A DNA stretch of 64,000 bases from positions 124,001 to 188,000 of the forward strand of contig WARS01002890.1 of the NCBI GenBank assembly GCA_008933995.1, given 5' to 3'. Shown here one piece after another: positions 1 through 14,172 of this stretch; position 1 is the stretch's first letter; each line of letters begins with the position of its first letter. Source of the stretch: Datnioides undecimradiatus. Taxonomy: Eukaryota; Chordata; Actinopteri; Lobotiformes; Datnioididae. The notes under the pieces are model-generated. The model did no database searches, was not told the DNA's origin, and saw only the letters and a list, made by a program, of their open reading frames with translations. Made by a program: the position numbers and the translations under genes.

Positions 1-1498
1 CTAAAATATTTCAGTTTTTCGTTTCAGACGCTTGTAATTGGTTCAACTGGTTTTGGCCTAATTCACACGAGTGTCCTGGTTATTCTGGGTAATCCACAAA
101 ACTGTGAACAGGGAAATTTGCTCCCAATCAGAGCTGCGGATTATTCTTTGGACAACAGGTTTTAAAGTTAAAGCTTCTGTTGTTTACCAGCAGTAACACT
201 ACAGCTGCAGACCAACAGGGATTAACCTATAACAGCAGTGGACATGGTGACACTTGGTCAGGAGCCCTGACGTCACTTATTAAAAGGCACTGCACGCACC
301 TTTAGTGTCAACTCAGGTAAAACAACATTTTAATGGTTGTAGGTTAATTGTGTTGGTGCGACTGTACTGGGGCAACATCGAAGAATGACTTCCAAACTTC
401 AGAAACTTGGGACCATGTGAGGAGCACCTGAATGCATCATATTGCTTGATGTTTTTGGAATGCAGAGTGGAGGCGAAGTATAAATTAACTTTACTGATCC
501 CTTTACTTTCCCATCTGGTGTCATCATCAGGTTAATTTTCCAATTTTCCCCATCAGCCTCAGCTGAAGGCCTACTCTGCGTTTGCGCTAATTAGCAAAAG
601 TTAGCATGCTAACACGCTGAACTAAGAGGACAAACATGCTTAAGATTACTTGATAAACTTAAACACGTTAGCTTTGACACCGTGAGAATGCTAGCAATGA
701 TGCTAAAGCTACAGCCGCACAACCTAGCACTCATCCAATGTTATTATAGTCATATTATAGTCATCCAAAGTGAAATAGATTTTAAAATAAAGAAAAAAGA
801 CGTTTTCCAAGACCTTATATTCTATCACAATCCCATGGTTTTGGTTTATTGAATTTATTGTAATGGGAAATCCGGGATGAACACATAGTTTTACATGTTG
901 TTGTACATGAACAAAACCTATTCTCCACTTAACTAGAACATCAAGCATGTAGCGTTGCGCTACATGGATGAATTAAAGACTGTAAAAGACACAAAATCAG
1001 ACAATAACAAGAGGCCAGGTACAGTTACACCTTTCTGAACTTACGTGTCGGTCAGGGTTTAAAAAAAAACAAAAAACATCCAAGGGTAAAAGACTACACA
1101 GACCAGCCCCGGCTGCCCAGTGGAGAAAGGAAACAACATATTTGTGGTAATAACACTTCATCTAAAGCACATGACATGTTATCGCATTAAAGCGTGTGCT
1201 CGAGTTGCTAATACACACCTTCATCGTTTGATTTTCTCAAGAAATGTAAACTAAATACGGACAGTTTCAGAAATACAGTATGTGCTTCATCTATTATGAC
1301 TTCAGTGACGAGGCTAAACTAAAGAGCATTTACATGTTTCATTTAGCTGTGGGCTCGTGACACTTAGGTCACACATGCAGTAGGGAATATTAGTTGAATT
1401 GGTTGAAAGTGGGTATCCAATTATTCCAGTTTCCAATTTGGATGTGGTTGCTATGGTACCCGGGATGGGGCCTGCTTTGCAGCTTTTAAACATAAACA
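1..1498. other. Downstream flank of recoverin, no gene seen
   Basis: AT-rich intergenic sequence with short TTAGC/GCTAA-rich stretches around 590-700. Open frames here are short, unspliced and resemble no family I recognise. Confidence 0.5.
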
Positions 1499-1504
1499 TT
1501 TATT
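1499..1504 (-). other. Candidate polyadenylation signal of the recoverin gene
   Basis: AATAAA on the minus strand (TTTATT on plus) lies about 110 nt after the recoverin stop codon at 1616-1618, a plausible short 3' UTR. Further AT-rich candidates exist near 850, so the true end is uncertain. Confidence 0.45.
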
Positions 1505-1615
1505 ATATGTCGTGTATGATAAAGAAAATTGTTCCTCCCCAACCCTGGTGGAGATGCTTTGTCGATATTTGATCTCATCTGGAGAGAGACGGGACGAATC
1601 TGTGTCTGATCTGAG

Positions 1616-3983
1616 CTACTTTGAAGGCTGATACTGGATCAAACGAAGGGCCTCGTCATTGTCCAACACTCCCTGGATGAACTCTCCCTCTGCAACTCGC
1701 TCTGGAGGGAGAAAAGGGAAAGAAAAAGACATTTAGTTGACATTATTGAAATTAAATTAAATTAAAAACCCATTTTTAAGGCTGGGGGGGGGGTTAATTC
1801 ACAGCCTTATACCGAGCTGTAGTGACTTGCTGGGTTATATATTGTATTTCCACTAATGCATGCTTCATGCTGCAGATGCTTTGTTACTGTTACTTTCATT
1901 TTATTTTAATGGACATAATTTGCCAAGTACATAAGATTTGGGCATGTTATAATCTCAGTTTGCTGGTTGCTGGCAACTGAATGGTCTGATTTATGTTGAC
2001 ACCTCCTACCTTTATGTATCTTTAATAGAATCAATCATACACAAAAGCACCAAAGTCTGATATTTATTCATTCATGTCTCTGTGGTATCTCACCATTATC
2101 GCCCTTCTCAAAGAACTTCCAGAGTTTATCTGCCCTCTTGTCAGCTGTGTTTTCATCGTCAGGCAGTCCGGCCAGTTCGTCTTTAGGAATCAGCTTGAAA
2201 ATTGCCTGTTGGGAAAATGAATTAGAAGACACAGACTAGTCATTAATCAACATAAATGTGATTGGTTGTAGTCATTTCATGGTGATGATTTTTACCCCTT
2301 TTTACCATTTTAACAGTGACTTTCACGCCAACTGCTTGCATCAGTATCTGCAGCACAGACACTACAATAATCTCATCATTTATTGGAAAAATCAAGGGGG
2401 GATTGGCAACACTGTGAAACTACTAGCTCACATTTCACTGTGATTACTGGGCTTAAAGACAAGATTACTTGTCTACAATGTCCGGGGAGTCAAATCGGTG
2501 ACAAATTCATGTCTTATTCAGACGTACTGCGCTCAGACTGAAGAGGGATTTGGATTTTTTTTTTTTCATTGTCTGCAACCTTTAACTTCACACAGTCTTT
2601 GCTTGCTATTTTTGCAGTGCACAATAAAGAAGAAAATATTAAGAAATAGCAAACATTATATGATTATTATACAAGTTCAGAGGATATGAGTGAGAAATGT
2701 CAAAGCCAAAAAAGTGAAATTAGCAGAGTATCATTTAAAATTTAAAGTTTGTTGACATTATATCTGATAATTGATTGAGGGAAAATATGGATTTATTAAG
2801 GTTATAACTTATGCAGTACAGTGTATTTTTAAATTGTGAAATTTGCCAGAGGAACAACAGCTACAATGTGTGACAATCACAGATGATCCTGTACGCCGAT
2901 GATACTGTTATTTATACTTGCACATTTTGAGTGACAGTGCCATAGTTCACTTAAAATAGTTAAATGAATGTATTAATTCATCCTTGACTGTTTAGCAAGA
3001 GATGCAGAGTAGCTCTATAAACTGCAGATAACTTGATGCTTTTCGGGGTGCTCATGAGGATGTGATTGGAAATGACAAAAAACTGTAAATCTAATGAGTC
3101 CAATATAAAACCAATATAAAACAGCATTTCCTGAGACTACCATCACGTCTTTTAGATAATCTATAAATATTTTACATGTAGCTTCCTTCTAAATTCACAG
3201 CTTAGCAAATGTCCCTGTGACTTCCCTTCTTTTCTCGCTTTTTGCTACCTAATCTTTCATCAGTACCCTTCATCTAAAAGTCAAATGAACAAACCATATT
3301 CCATTCAAAAAGTATACAGAACCCAAACCTAGTTAAATCCAGTTTACGCATCTGAAAATATTCAAATGTGTAACCTTTGCCATCTACAGATACAATGCAG
3401 GTTAGTCTAGGATCAGCTTCTATGCAGATGATGGTTGTCTATACTCCTTCTTGCTCCTACTAATTCCTGCAAGTCACCATGCTCAAAATCCTCCACCATT
3501 CCCTCAGAGTTCCTAAACATCTGAAAGCCAAACAGTTAGTACACAACAACAACTGTTAGTCTGCAAGGCTGCTACATCACTTCCCTTTTTTGCAGAACTC
3601 ACCGTGCAGATTTCCCTGACTTCCGACTTGGTTATGTACCCGTTCTTGTCCACATCAAACAGCGAGAAGGCCCACTCCAGTTTCCTGGTGGTTTTCCCTG
3701 TCGAGGTCATGTGGAGAGCAATGATGTACTCCTTGAAGTCCAGTGTGCCGTCATCGTTTGTATCGAATGAGCGGAAGACATGCTGGGCGTATGTTTGAGC
3801 ATCACTTTCTGGGAAGAACTTGCTGTAGATGGACTGAAACTCCTCTTTCGAGATGCGCCCTGTTGGACACTGCCTCTTGAAGTTTTCGTACCACTGAACA
3901 ATCTCAGTCTCTGAGAACTTGGTGTTGAGTTTCAGGTCCTCCAGGATCTCCTTGGACACAGCTCCACTCTTGGTGTTACCCAT
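1616..3983 (-). CDS. rcvrn: Recoverin family neuronal calcium sensor (3 coding exons)
   Basis: Coding exons on the minus strand are 3603..3983, 2094..2205 and 1616..1701, joined by GT-AG introns with matching phases, giving 192 aa. The start was set at the ATG at 3981-3983 because it yields an N-terminal MGNxKS myristoylation signal; an in-frame ATG further upstream would bury it. Visible features are a degenerate EF1 with the conserved Cys39-Pro40, a canonical calcium loop EF2 at residues 74-85 (DTNDDGTLDFKE), EF3 at 110-121 (DVDKNGYITKSE), and an EF4 near 160-171 lacking calcium ligands. This two-active-loop pattern is that of recoverin and visinin. In the family, calcium exposes the myristoyl group and the protein inhibits rhodopsin kinase in rods and cones. 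The protein is about 10 residues shorter at the C-terminus than human recoverin as I recall it. Family assignment is firm; which teleost recoverin paralogue it is cannot be decided here. Confidence 0.93.
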
Positions 3984-5924
3984 TGTTGGTGGTGTTGGTG
4001 ATGTTACAGAGCTGTAGCAAAGTGTGAATTTGTGGCCTTTGAGCTCTTCTAGGGCAGTTGACACACAGCTTCAACCTAGGGAGTTTCCTCCTCTACTCTG
4101 TGAAAGTGGTAAACAGGAGACTATTCCTGATTTATGGCTGCAGTATCCTTTTTGATCCTGGTCCTGGCCTACAGTTCAGCCCCAGAGAAGCGTATGCTGT
4201 GAAAGAGCAGAAGCCGCTCGGTAAGCTCATTAAGCCAATCAACAATCAGTAATACCAGCAAGAGGTGTCACGGACAAGGTTCAACCCAGGTCAAAGTGTT
4301 TTTTTATCAACAATTCAAGCACAATGGGAACTGAAACAAGACAGAGAGTTGACTGCAGCAGGTAGTTATTATCAGATCAATATCATCTTCTACTAAGGGT
4401 CAGGCATGATTATCACATTTTACAGTAGCATGATACCATTCAAAACAGTTATTCCTATAAAACCATTGTGATAACTTTCTATATCCCAATATATTATGTT
4501 ATCTGACAAATTTTGGCACTAATGTACCAACTGATTCCAATTAGCGCTGAAGGCTTATGCAATATGACACTGGAAGTTAAAACGAGTTTATTGGGGACGA
4601 TTTAAAATGTGAATCTTCCAGCATTGTTTAGCTTAGATTTCCTCATGTTTCAGGTGAAAGTAGTCATTTTTGACATTTCTGCATGTCAGTTAAGTGTTGT
4701 CTGCATTTTTTTCCTTTTAACATCCACTAAAAGAATCAACTTTGTTCCACCATGTAATTGCCATTGAACAAGTCTAATTGCTTCTGCAGGTGGTGGTAAG
4801 CGTGTGCCACCACCAAAACCAGTCCGGCACACTCGCAGTTCAATTCTGCAGACATTTTCCAGAATGCATCACAGAAATAAGACACCACTTCTTCATTTGT
4901 ATTATAAATAAATTAATAAACAAATTGATCTAATCTCTTAGCGATCAAGTGAAGCACAATGAAACACCAAAAAGTCCCTGGCATGATCCAAACGTCATAC
5001 TTTGTTACAAGGAAGAAGATCTAATTTGCATTGAAAATCAATATAAAACCACCTGTTGTGATTCCATCTTTAATTAAATTTATTATTTAAATGAAAATAT
5101 TTAATGAGGATAAAATGGAGCATTGTAATTGAAGCTGACTGTGCAAACACACACACAAAAACAAGAAAACAAGAAAAATTGACTTTTCGCTCATTAAAAG
5201 TCGATTTCAAAGCCTCTACATGCTTCATATCCACACGGCTAATGTGCATTTCCTTGATAAGAGTCTCACTTAACCCCAGTTCAATATGAATACCACCAAC
5301 ACCAATAATCAGAAGGTCCATTGGTCTTAAGGACTGTGATAGTTTGATTCTTACCTGTGTGACCAGCTGAGTCCAGGACAAACAGTGATGCTCCGTCTGT
5401 GAGCAGCAGAGGAAATCAGCCTCCGCTCACTCAGATAAGTCAATTAAGCTGGGTCACCCTGAGGCGGAGTCACAGCAGCACCCATGTGAACACCTGAGCT
5501 TTTCTGAGCTGCTGCTTTGTTTTTTGTTTTTTTAATGTAGTCAAAGGGTCGTGTCACATTTATCTGTAAGGTGTTTTTCACAAGCGGGGGTTACAGGAAG
5601 CTCTCTCCAGTCTGTGTTACAGAGCCAAAAGCACATCTCAACAAGACAAACCAATCATATGTGAGAGTAAGAAATGAAAAGAAAACAAGTAAACACCAGT
5701 AAACAAACAGTTTGTGAGTTTGGGCTGTGTGGGCTGGTGATGTAGAGGTTTATCCATCTTTTAATCAATCAGTATCAATTTGATGTGGAGTTCAACTCAT
5801 TCATTTACCAGTTTGTGTCTTTTTTGCATTATATTGAAAGCAGTTCCTCTTTGTCCTTAATATTAAGTATTTCGAGGTTTGTCGCCTTTTATACACCGAT
5901 TCAACTGTTTCTTTCTGGTACATA

Positions 5925-6125
5925 ACTCCTGTGGTGATGTGTTGCTGTGACTCCAGAGTCTCTGCTTTAATACAGTGATGTGTTGCTGTGACTCCAGAGT
6001 CTCTGCAGAGCATTGAAGCTGAGTCTCTGCTTTAATACAGTGATGTGTTTCAGAAAGCAGCTTCTGAGCTTCCCAACATTCCCAACACCAGCCACCATAT
6101 TTGGTGATATCTGTGAATGTTTCCC
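5925..6125 (-). repeat. Dispersed repeat family B, copy 1
   Basis: Contains two tandem partial units built on TAATACAGTGATGTGTT and CTCCAGAGTCTCTGC, followed by a segment ending in a CACCATATTTGGTGATAT-like stretch. The same words recur at 7579-7750 in the same orientation and at 45130-45320 in reverse complement. Confidence 0.75.
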
Positions 6126-7578
6126 TAAAGAATCAGTATTAGTCTGAAAAATGTCACATCTGTCAGGGTCTAGTTTTGATCTGTCAGCCAGAAACTCCAA
6201 AAACCTCCTTTCATACTTCTAAAATATCCTTTTATATCATGTTATGGACATCCAGTGCAATAATTCTGTGACATATTGTGCTTGGTTGCTTTAATAATAA
6301 GATGTTTGTTCACCTCAGTGCTGTAAATATAGAGTATAAGAGGTGGATAAAATGTTACAGACACCATTTGATTTACAATCCAATGTGGTCAAGTAAAACA
6401 CCACAAACTACAACCTCAAATATGACAATACAGTGCTCAACAAGGCCAAATTTGTAACTTAAGTATTCTATTGGTTTGTTTATAAAAGCTTATTTAAAAG
6501 CTGAGAGTGGGTTTATTATTTTCTGCACATCAAATGTGTTAATCTGTTGACTTATTACATATTTAAAGATATTTAAATAGCTGATATTGCCAGTTTATAA
6601 CTCCCGTCTGTATATTGCTGATCCCATGATTCTCTTTATTGTGAGATATGACAGAGAAGATGTAGGTTTGACATGTGACTGAGGTTACAGGTCAGACTGA
6701 ACCTCCTCCACACAGCTCCACTCCTGTCTCGGCCCGCAGATGCAAACCAGTCAGCAGCCTTGGACCCGGCACCGACACGCCGCCCGATTACAAGCGCTGC
6801 AGCTTTTATCTGCTGTAAAAATAAACCTGATCAAGGGAAGTGACAAAGTTGAAGCAAGCACCTCTCCAAAACTACCTGGGACTGTCACGCAGGCAAAGAC
6901 TTAGCAGTTTAAATCCAGCGAGCGGTTGCCGAAAGGCTCTGCGGCGAACAGCGGGGGATGTTATATGTGCTTAGCTGAGCGTTGACCGCTGAGCCACCAT
7001 CTGCTCGCCTGTAAACCAGACAACACAGGAGACGCATCAGCTTCCAATGCAGTGCACCTGCTTTGGAGAGGGGAGCACGATGGGGAAACAGCAGGAATCA
7101 CATGTCTGAACTCTTCAGGGTTCAGGGGTCTTGACTTTATTACCTGGGGAGTATTTAGCTGCACCACCACCAACAGGATGCTGCATGCAACCTGAACTGT
7201 CTACCCTGAAACCTGCATCTTGCCATCCGCCCAAGTTTGTCTCTCTTATAATACATACATAATAAATAGCCCAAAACGTACATTAAATACAAAAGAAAGT
7301 GTAAATACAAACATTACTTGTGACACTGTAAGGAAACAGTGAACAACACATTGTTTAGTTTAAAGGACATTTCATTTTTTGTGCGTGCAAAGGCAAGCTA
7401 CGTCCCTGTGACCTGCAGGAGCGTAGTTTATTCCTGCTTTATACTCTCATACTTACAGTTATACTTCCCAGAGCCTGACAGATATATCAGCTGCAGACAT
7501 ATGGTTGTTATAACAGTTTTTTCTGGCATGTAATGCAGAGAAAACACCTATTATATAATAATAATAATGTTAAGTAAG

Positions 7579-7750
7579 GTGAGTCTCTGCTTTAATACAG
7601 TGATGTGTTTCAGAAAGCAGCTGCTGACCTTTGCAGAGTCACATCGCTGCTGAATCGCTGCTCAGTCACAGAGAGAAGCTCTGTTTTAACTCCAGCTCTT
7701 AAATGGACCATATCAGCCGCCGTATTTTGGTAACCTGTGAATTTATTTAG
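7579..7750 (-). repeat. Dispersed repeat family B, copy 2
   Basis: Begins GAGTCTCTGCTTTAATACAG and continues through TGTTTCAGAAAGCAGC to a CGTATTTTGGTAACCTGTG segment. It parallels copy 1 over about 170 bp but lacks the internal tandem duplication. Confidence 0.75.
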
Positions 7751-10700
7751 CATTCTCAGCTGCGATGAGCTAACATGAGCTGACTCTGGACGGGCCGCTG
7801 TGGGTCAAGGTGTGAGCTCAGAAACACACAACCATTAGATAATATCAGCAACAGCAGCGGCCTCTGAGCCCGTCTCCTGTTTGTGCGTTCAGCCTGACTG
7901 AGATGACATAACCAGCAGCAGACACTGCCGTCGTGGCTGCAGCGCTTCTTTAACAAAGGACAAGTTTAGATCAGCATCTACGGTAAGCTCTCCTGGCAAA
8001 CTTCTGATCTCTCTCCTGTTTTAAATAAAACATCTTAAGTCCTCCGCTGACGTGCTGAGGCCTAACTTCAGCAGCCTCCCTTTTGGCACCGTCTGGCTCC
8101 ACAGGTGATTTGTATTTTGCCATCTGGCCGCTGAGGCTTTGGATCTGTCACAGGACATGCAGGACCAAAGTCACCTGTTCAAACTGCATCTTAAAATCAA
8201 GACGGTGGCTTTGAAATGAGTAAAACAGGCCCAATCTGAAGGGACGATTCCAAAACCAGTAACACGTCCCCGATGATTCACCTCACCTGGTAGCTAATGC
8301 TAATGTTAGCTAGCTTTAGTCAGTCTCTGCTGTCTAACAACAGGCATTATTCCTGACTTACTGACAGTTACACTGCACTTAGCGTGTCAGAAATAACGAT
8401 TTAATTGGTTTTATTATAAAAATAAGACAAAATCTAAACAACAGGACACGTTTTTGTTTGTTTTTATGGTTTTAAGCTAAAACCTGAAGCCAATGCAGAG
8501 GAAGGCCATCAGAGGGCGACTCCACTGGCTGCAAAACATCAAGATGTTGACGTTAGTGAATATTTCATGGTGTTAATCACTATTTCCAAGTGTTCTTCAA
8601 CGCAGCGGGATCATTTTGAAGATCATGGTCCAATTTAGAGGAAAACAGATGATAAAAGACGATGTGGGGTGCCCGCTGTGTGACTGATAAGACCCCAACA
8701 CGGTGACCGTCCGTGTATCCATGGCGCTTGGTGTTGTTTCTGTTTTTCCTGTTTGTGTTTTAACTTCACAAAAGTTCATTTTAACATTTTGGTGCGAACA
8801 CGTCCTTTTCCAGTGTTCGTTTGTACTGAGAAACACTTTATTCCCTCAGTAAGTTCATGTTTCTGCCTCCAGCATTCGAATTAACACCCACTTGCTGTGA
8901 ATTATGGATGTGTGGTACTAAACAATGTTAGCTGATAATGTAGCTCCAGCATCTTGTCTAAATGTGGTCACGTTTGCCAAACTTGAGTCTTCAACATTAC
9001 AGCCCACAAACCAAATTATGCATTAAAAACAAAAAGGAAGTGTAAATATGAGCATCATTTGGGTGGCGTCCATTATTTAAACACAGCTCCATTTATAAAT
9101 TATAATCCTTTTCTGTCACGTAGTCTCACGTTTCATTGGGCAAAACCGTCCCAAAACCCAAAACCTGATTAAAAAGATCAAAATTAGATGTCATTGAAGT
9201 CTTTTATGCAACCGACTCAAACAAATAATATCCTGTAGTTGATGTTTGTGGCCACAGGGGTCGCTGTTTCACAAACGTTTGACCACATCTATAATAAACA
9301 AGAAACCACACTTTTTTGGGGACTATTAGAAAAGAATTTGGGAAAACTTGACACGATGTTGTTTCTCCACAGTCCAGTCCGTCAGCGTCATTTTACCAGT
9401 TTCAATTTGCATCATTTGTATTTTCAGTATCGAGGGGTATTTACTGAACACGTGTGGTTCTGTGCAGCCTTTCAGTAAATATAAAGATGGACAACTTGGT
9501 CGCTCTCATGATGTTTTCTCCAAAAGGAAAGGACAAACAACCATTTTTCATTTTGCAAATCGTTTTTTTGGGCTGTGATGTATAAAACCTGTGAAGCACT
9601 CGGGTTGGTGCTCACTGTGCTTTACTTTAACTATTGTCCAGATCTGATCTTTCTTGTTTTAGAACGGGGATTTTCCCTTCAGGCTACGAATACTAAAAAG
9701 TCTGTATTTATTGGATTAGTTTTGGTCCCTTGGCTCTTGATACGAACCTTTCCCTGTCACAGTCTCACCTTTGACCCACAACCTGGTTTGGACTGAGTTC
9801 TAGGAAAGGGAATTCTTTGATTGAGAGGAGAGGGGGATTAAAATGGAGGAACAGAAGGAGATAGAGAGAGAGGGAAGCAGCGATTTTAGGCGGCGTAAGG
9901 AGGATTTGGCAGCGACGCAAAGCAGACAGAGAGTCGATACAGGGAATGGAAAATCGGCGGTTACCAGAACGCAGCTGATTATCGGAGCTCTTTGGCCCGA
10001 CCTTGAGGAGTCTATTCTCAGAGGAGGAGGTTTAATCTACACACCCTGATGAGCATCACAGCTTCCAGTGTGGAGACTAGCGGAGGTACCAGAGGGAGGT
10101 CAGATCAACACAATCAAACACACAAAACTGGGAACGAAGCCGACACTTTACTTTGGGTTTCTTCTCATAAAATCGTATTTGGCTGTTAACTGAACTGTTA
10201 AGTGGAGACTTTTTGTAGCTGTTCATTGAAAACATGCGTCATTTGGGGTTTTTTGTGGCCACTTGGGGGCAGCAAAACAAGCTGTGAAGGCATCATTTAC
10301 ATATTTTAAGCTAAAATGCCAAACACTTTACACCTTATCATTCAGTTCATCATGTGTTTCTGTCAACCTCAGGGATAAAAGTTCAATGTTCAAGGTGTTT
10401 TTAACGACTTCTGAGATTCACCTTAAGATGTTAACAAAGACGTCAGGCTGGAAAACCAAAACAAGGGGCTAAAAGGTGCTAAACTGCTCCTTTATACTGG
10501 TGGAAACTGGAGAGTCAGGTGAGAAACAGTGTAATTTGATCTGTTTGATTCTATAACATAATGTATATGGCTGACTGAAACAAACTCACGCTGGTGTTTG
10601 CAGTTGCAATGATGAACCAGTGATGAGGCTGCAGGCTGCATCTAACTTTAGGCTTCTATAAACCTTCTTCATGATATTATTATGGATCGTGCTGCTCTGG

Positions 10701-11723
10701 AAAGAACAGCATTTGATTTGTCCATCCTGGGCTACTGTAGAAACATGGCGGACTCCAGGCGAGCATGTGACTCCCCTCATTGAGATGAAGGATTCACTCT
10801 GGAGCTAACTCAACAATTCTTATTTTCAGATGATTTAACACTAACAAAAACATAATTATGGAAATATTTCATTACTGTCAATAGTAGCAGGACGTGTGTA
10901 AGTAAAAACAGCAACACCACAATGTAGAAATATTACTTTATAAGAAAAAGTACCTGAGCATCAAAACATACTTTAAACTTCATGAGTGTTACAGCAGGTA
11001 AAACTCATTTTATTCACTTAGTATATTAATTCATAATAAAACATCATGCACAATTAGAAAGTAGCATGAAATAATACTTAAATCATCCACGCTGACCTTC
11101 TCTGTGAATGTTTTGTGGCTGTAAAACCTTATGACACCGATTATTTGCAGTTGTTTCCTGGTGAGTACAGTCCACACCTTATTCAGTTCAACCCGATGCA
11201 GGAAGTCACACACACACGCGCACACACAACGTTTTGAACTTGACATCCCCGAGGCCGGCAGCCTGACTTCACCCATGAGCAGTGAAAACAAGGCTGGTGA
11301 GCCTGTGCTAAGTGCACTCATAATCCCATTACTAAGCTGCACAAAGACTGTCTGCGGGGGAATACCCTGCTCACGGTACATCCATTCAGTGGTGGGTGGA
11401 CCAGGGGTTTACGCACCGAGGGTCACGGAGCTGTCGAGGAACACCGACGATAGCAGAAGCTTCATGAGCGGCTTCTTTTAATGACCTGAGCGACTGACCT
11501 GAGCTCAGTGGCACATCAGAAACTGTTTGCTGCATCTCAAACACAGATAATGCAGATTAGATTTGACAATGTTAAGGTGACTGCATCAGAGTTTAAAGGG
11601 GTACATTGTGTTTTACTTATCTATAATGATACAACACCTGCGGTAGAGAAGCAGCACCTACAAAAACCTTTAAATCAGTTTAAATGTGTTTTATATTTAG
11701 ATTGATTTCAGTTTGTCCACATG

Positions 11724-11970
11724 CACCAGACTCCTTTGACAAAAACATTAATTTTACATCACAGAGCACAGGAGTTGCTGGTCTACAGGCTGGTACTGTT
11801 GTTTTGTATTTAGATCAGTTGTTGTGTGACTTCGGTGTGTCTGAACTATCCTTTTAAAACCCCAAAGTCACACATTAACACTAATAAACTTACAAGTCGA
11901 GGCAGCGGTAGACCAGAGATTCTGGCGCTCTGTGAGGTAAAATAACCTGTTTTTTCAATGGAGTCTGGTT
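11724..11970. mobile_element. Near-palindromic foldback element, copy 1 (MITE-like)
   Basis: About 247 bp, starting CACCAGACTCCTTTGACAAA and ending in the inverted form TTTTCAATGGAGTCTGGT. Internal blocks are also mutually complementary, for example the GGTCTAC and GTAGACC blocks and the GTGTGACTT and AAGTCACAC blocks. No coding capacity. Two further copies of almost identical length occur at 13338 and 55933. Confidence 0.75.
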
Positions 11971-13337
11971 GACTTACAGTGAGCCGTGATGACGGCTCCA
12001 GTTTCTGATCAGTAAGGACTGACAGCAAAGTAAAGTATTATAAAGATATAAATATATATAATATAAATATCTAATATATACCTCGTGCCCATACCCAATC
12101 AAACCCTTCATTGTAGAAGAGAAATTAATAAAAATCATGACCTGAGATGAGTTTTTATTTATTCATCTGACTGCAAACACATTCTCCGTCAGACAGAGAA
12201 TTAAGTTTACATAGAGCTTGCACATATTTAGTCCAAAAGCTTAAAATCCAACATCATTTTGGTCTCAATCTGTGTTAGTAAGGGTGAATATTTTAACAAA
12301 TGTGAACTCTTCCTCCTCTGGATTAATTTTACCTTAATAAATGTAATAAGGCTGGCTTTTAAACCAAGCACCAGGGATTTCCTGATTTCTTTTAAAACAT
12401 GATTTAAAACATTAAAAATTGTCAATTAAACAAACTCAAATGTGGGAAAAATGCCTAAAACTGATTCATGATTTGTCAAACCCATCTTCTTGCCCTGGAC
12501 CTCTGTTTGTTTCTACAATCAGTCTAATGAGTTGTTTTGTGGATTAACTGGTCTGTGACAGTTGCAGGTTATAATAATCCCTCAGGGTGTTTTCAGCAAC
12601 AGGGTGAGAGGTGGATCAGATTAGCGGAGACGTGTCAGATGGAAATTTCCTTCTTGGTGCAGGTGAAGTTCATCAACCTGCCCGAAAAAGACTCTGATGC
12701 TGCAGCTGCTGCTCTGCTGCCCTCTGATGGACACAGGCGCTGGTTTATTATTTATGCCATCACATCTGCATACAACTTACATCATATTCATATTAAGATT
12801 ATTATATATAATAATAAAATAACTGCTCTCATGAGTTTTGCACAGGTGGTAGATGATGGAGCTCAGCTGATGTTGTTGTAATTCACACTAGTCACCAGCA
12901 GAGGACAGTACAGGTCCTAATTACTGATAATTAATGCTTCAATGATCCTGAGTGATGTGAAATGTGTGAAAAACAAAAATAAGACACAAAAATAATAATA
13001 TTTATAAAAATACATATAAAAACATATGCATTTTTAGTATTTTATTTTATGTTTTGTGATTTATTTCATCTTTTATTGTGTTAAATCGTTGTTTATCTTG
13101 CCACATGTGCAGAAGCAGGTTGTGAGGCAACAATACATTCTCCTCATTTAAGACAGAAGCACATATACATAACATGGATGTATGCATAAATATTCAAATG
13201 TTTACAGTAACATATGCACATACATAATGGTTATGAAATACAAATATAAGAAATATAAGAAAGATATAATAACAGATTAAAGTATGATATCATTATAGCA
13301 TTCAGTAATATAGGAAATTATATTTTCAGTCTACATC

Positions 13338-13585
13338 CACTAGACTCCATTGACAAAATCAGTGGCAATTTTAGCTTTCAGGGAGACAGGAGTTGCTGCT
13401 CTGCTGTGCATTGATCTGTCAATTTGTTGTTGTTGTCGTGTGACTTCTGTGAATCTGAACTAAACCAGTGAAACGCCGAAGTCACACAATCACACAAACA
13501 CACAGACAAATCGAGGCACCGGCACACCAGCAACTCACATTTTCAGAAAGGTTAAAATTACTGTTTTTATCAATGGAGTCTGGTG
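13338..13585. mobile_element. Near-palindromic foldback element, copy 2 (MITE-like)
   Basis: About 248 bp. Begins CACTAGACTCCATTGACAAA and ends ATCAATGGAGTCTGGTG. Shares the internal GGAGTTGCTGCTCT, GTGTGACTTC and AAATCGAGGCACCGG blocks with the copies at 11724 and 55933, in the same order and spacing. Confidence 0.75.
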
Positions 13586-14172
13586 GATGTGAAGCAAGCA
13601 TAGATACAGGTTCAGTTGCCCATCAGAAAGAACAGCGCAGGTGAGTCTGTGTAGCACATAATTAATGATAATGATGTTTAGCTGCTATATAACAGTATTT
13701 ATACCTCAAATCTCCTCTACCTATGTGGCTCTGCTGTTTTTCATATGACGAACACAGTGCTGCATCTCTCTGCATCAGCCTGCACTGTGTTTTAAGTTCT
13801 CACTCTTCTGCTGTTTCACTGCTTCACTCACTCTGTTTTTCCTATTTTAAAGCAGCACTGACCCAGATGTGAAAAATAGAATTAATTCCTTTCTTTAATA
13901 AAAAACATTTTTATGTTACAGAAAATGTTTTTATTGAAATTGAACATGAGACCACTGTTTTTTCCTGAATGACATCTAAAACTCTAAAAAATAAAAATAT
14001 GACTATAATAAAACATCAGGTTTGTAACAGGGGAACATCTTCTAACACTCTTCAGTCTGTTCCACTCCCAGGCGTCTTTAAGACAATTCAGTCTAATCTA
14101 ACTAATACTGACAAACTGAGGCATCTGCAGACTTTTATTGTGAAATCCAGAGGCTGACTTCCTGCTGGCGGC

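Larger units (their letters stand above)
4000..14150. other. Gene-poor 10-kb spacer with dispersed repeats
   Basis: Lies upstream of recoverin (transcribed leftwards) and downstream of the tmem238-like gene. No exon pair with matched splice phases or recognisable protein similarity was found on either strand. It holds two copies of the GAGTCTCTGCTTTAATACAG repeat (5925-6125, 7579-7750), two copies of a palindromic element (11724-11970, 13338-13585), and AT-rich sequence around 12960-13320. The first few hundred bases upstream of the recoverin start (about 4000-4300) must contain its 5' UTR or promoter, but no TATA box is obvious. Confidence 0.5.

Noticed and set aside
5070..5381. 103-codon minus-strand open frame upstream of recoverin
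   Set aside because: No similarity to the neuronal calcium sensor N-terminus, and the recoverin start with its myristoylation signal is already at 3981-3983.
11031..11481. Overlapping 116-codon open frames on both strands
   Set aside because: No recognisable domain, no spliced partner, and the two frames are mutual shadows.
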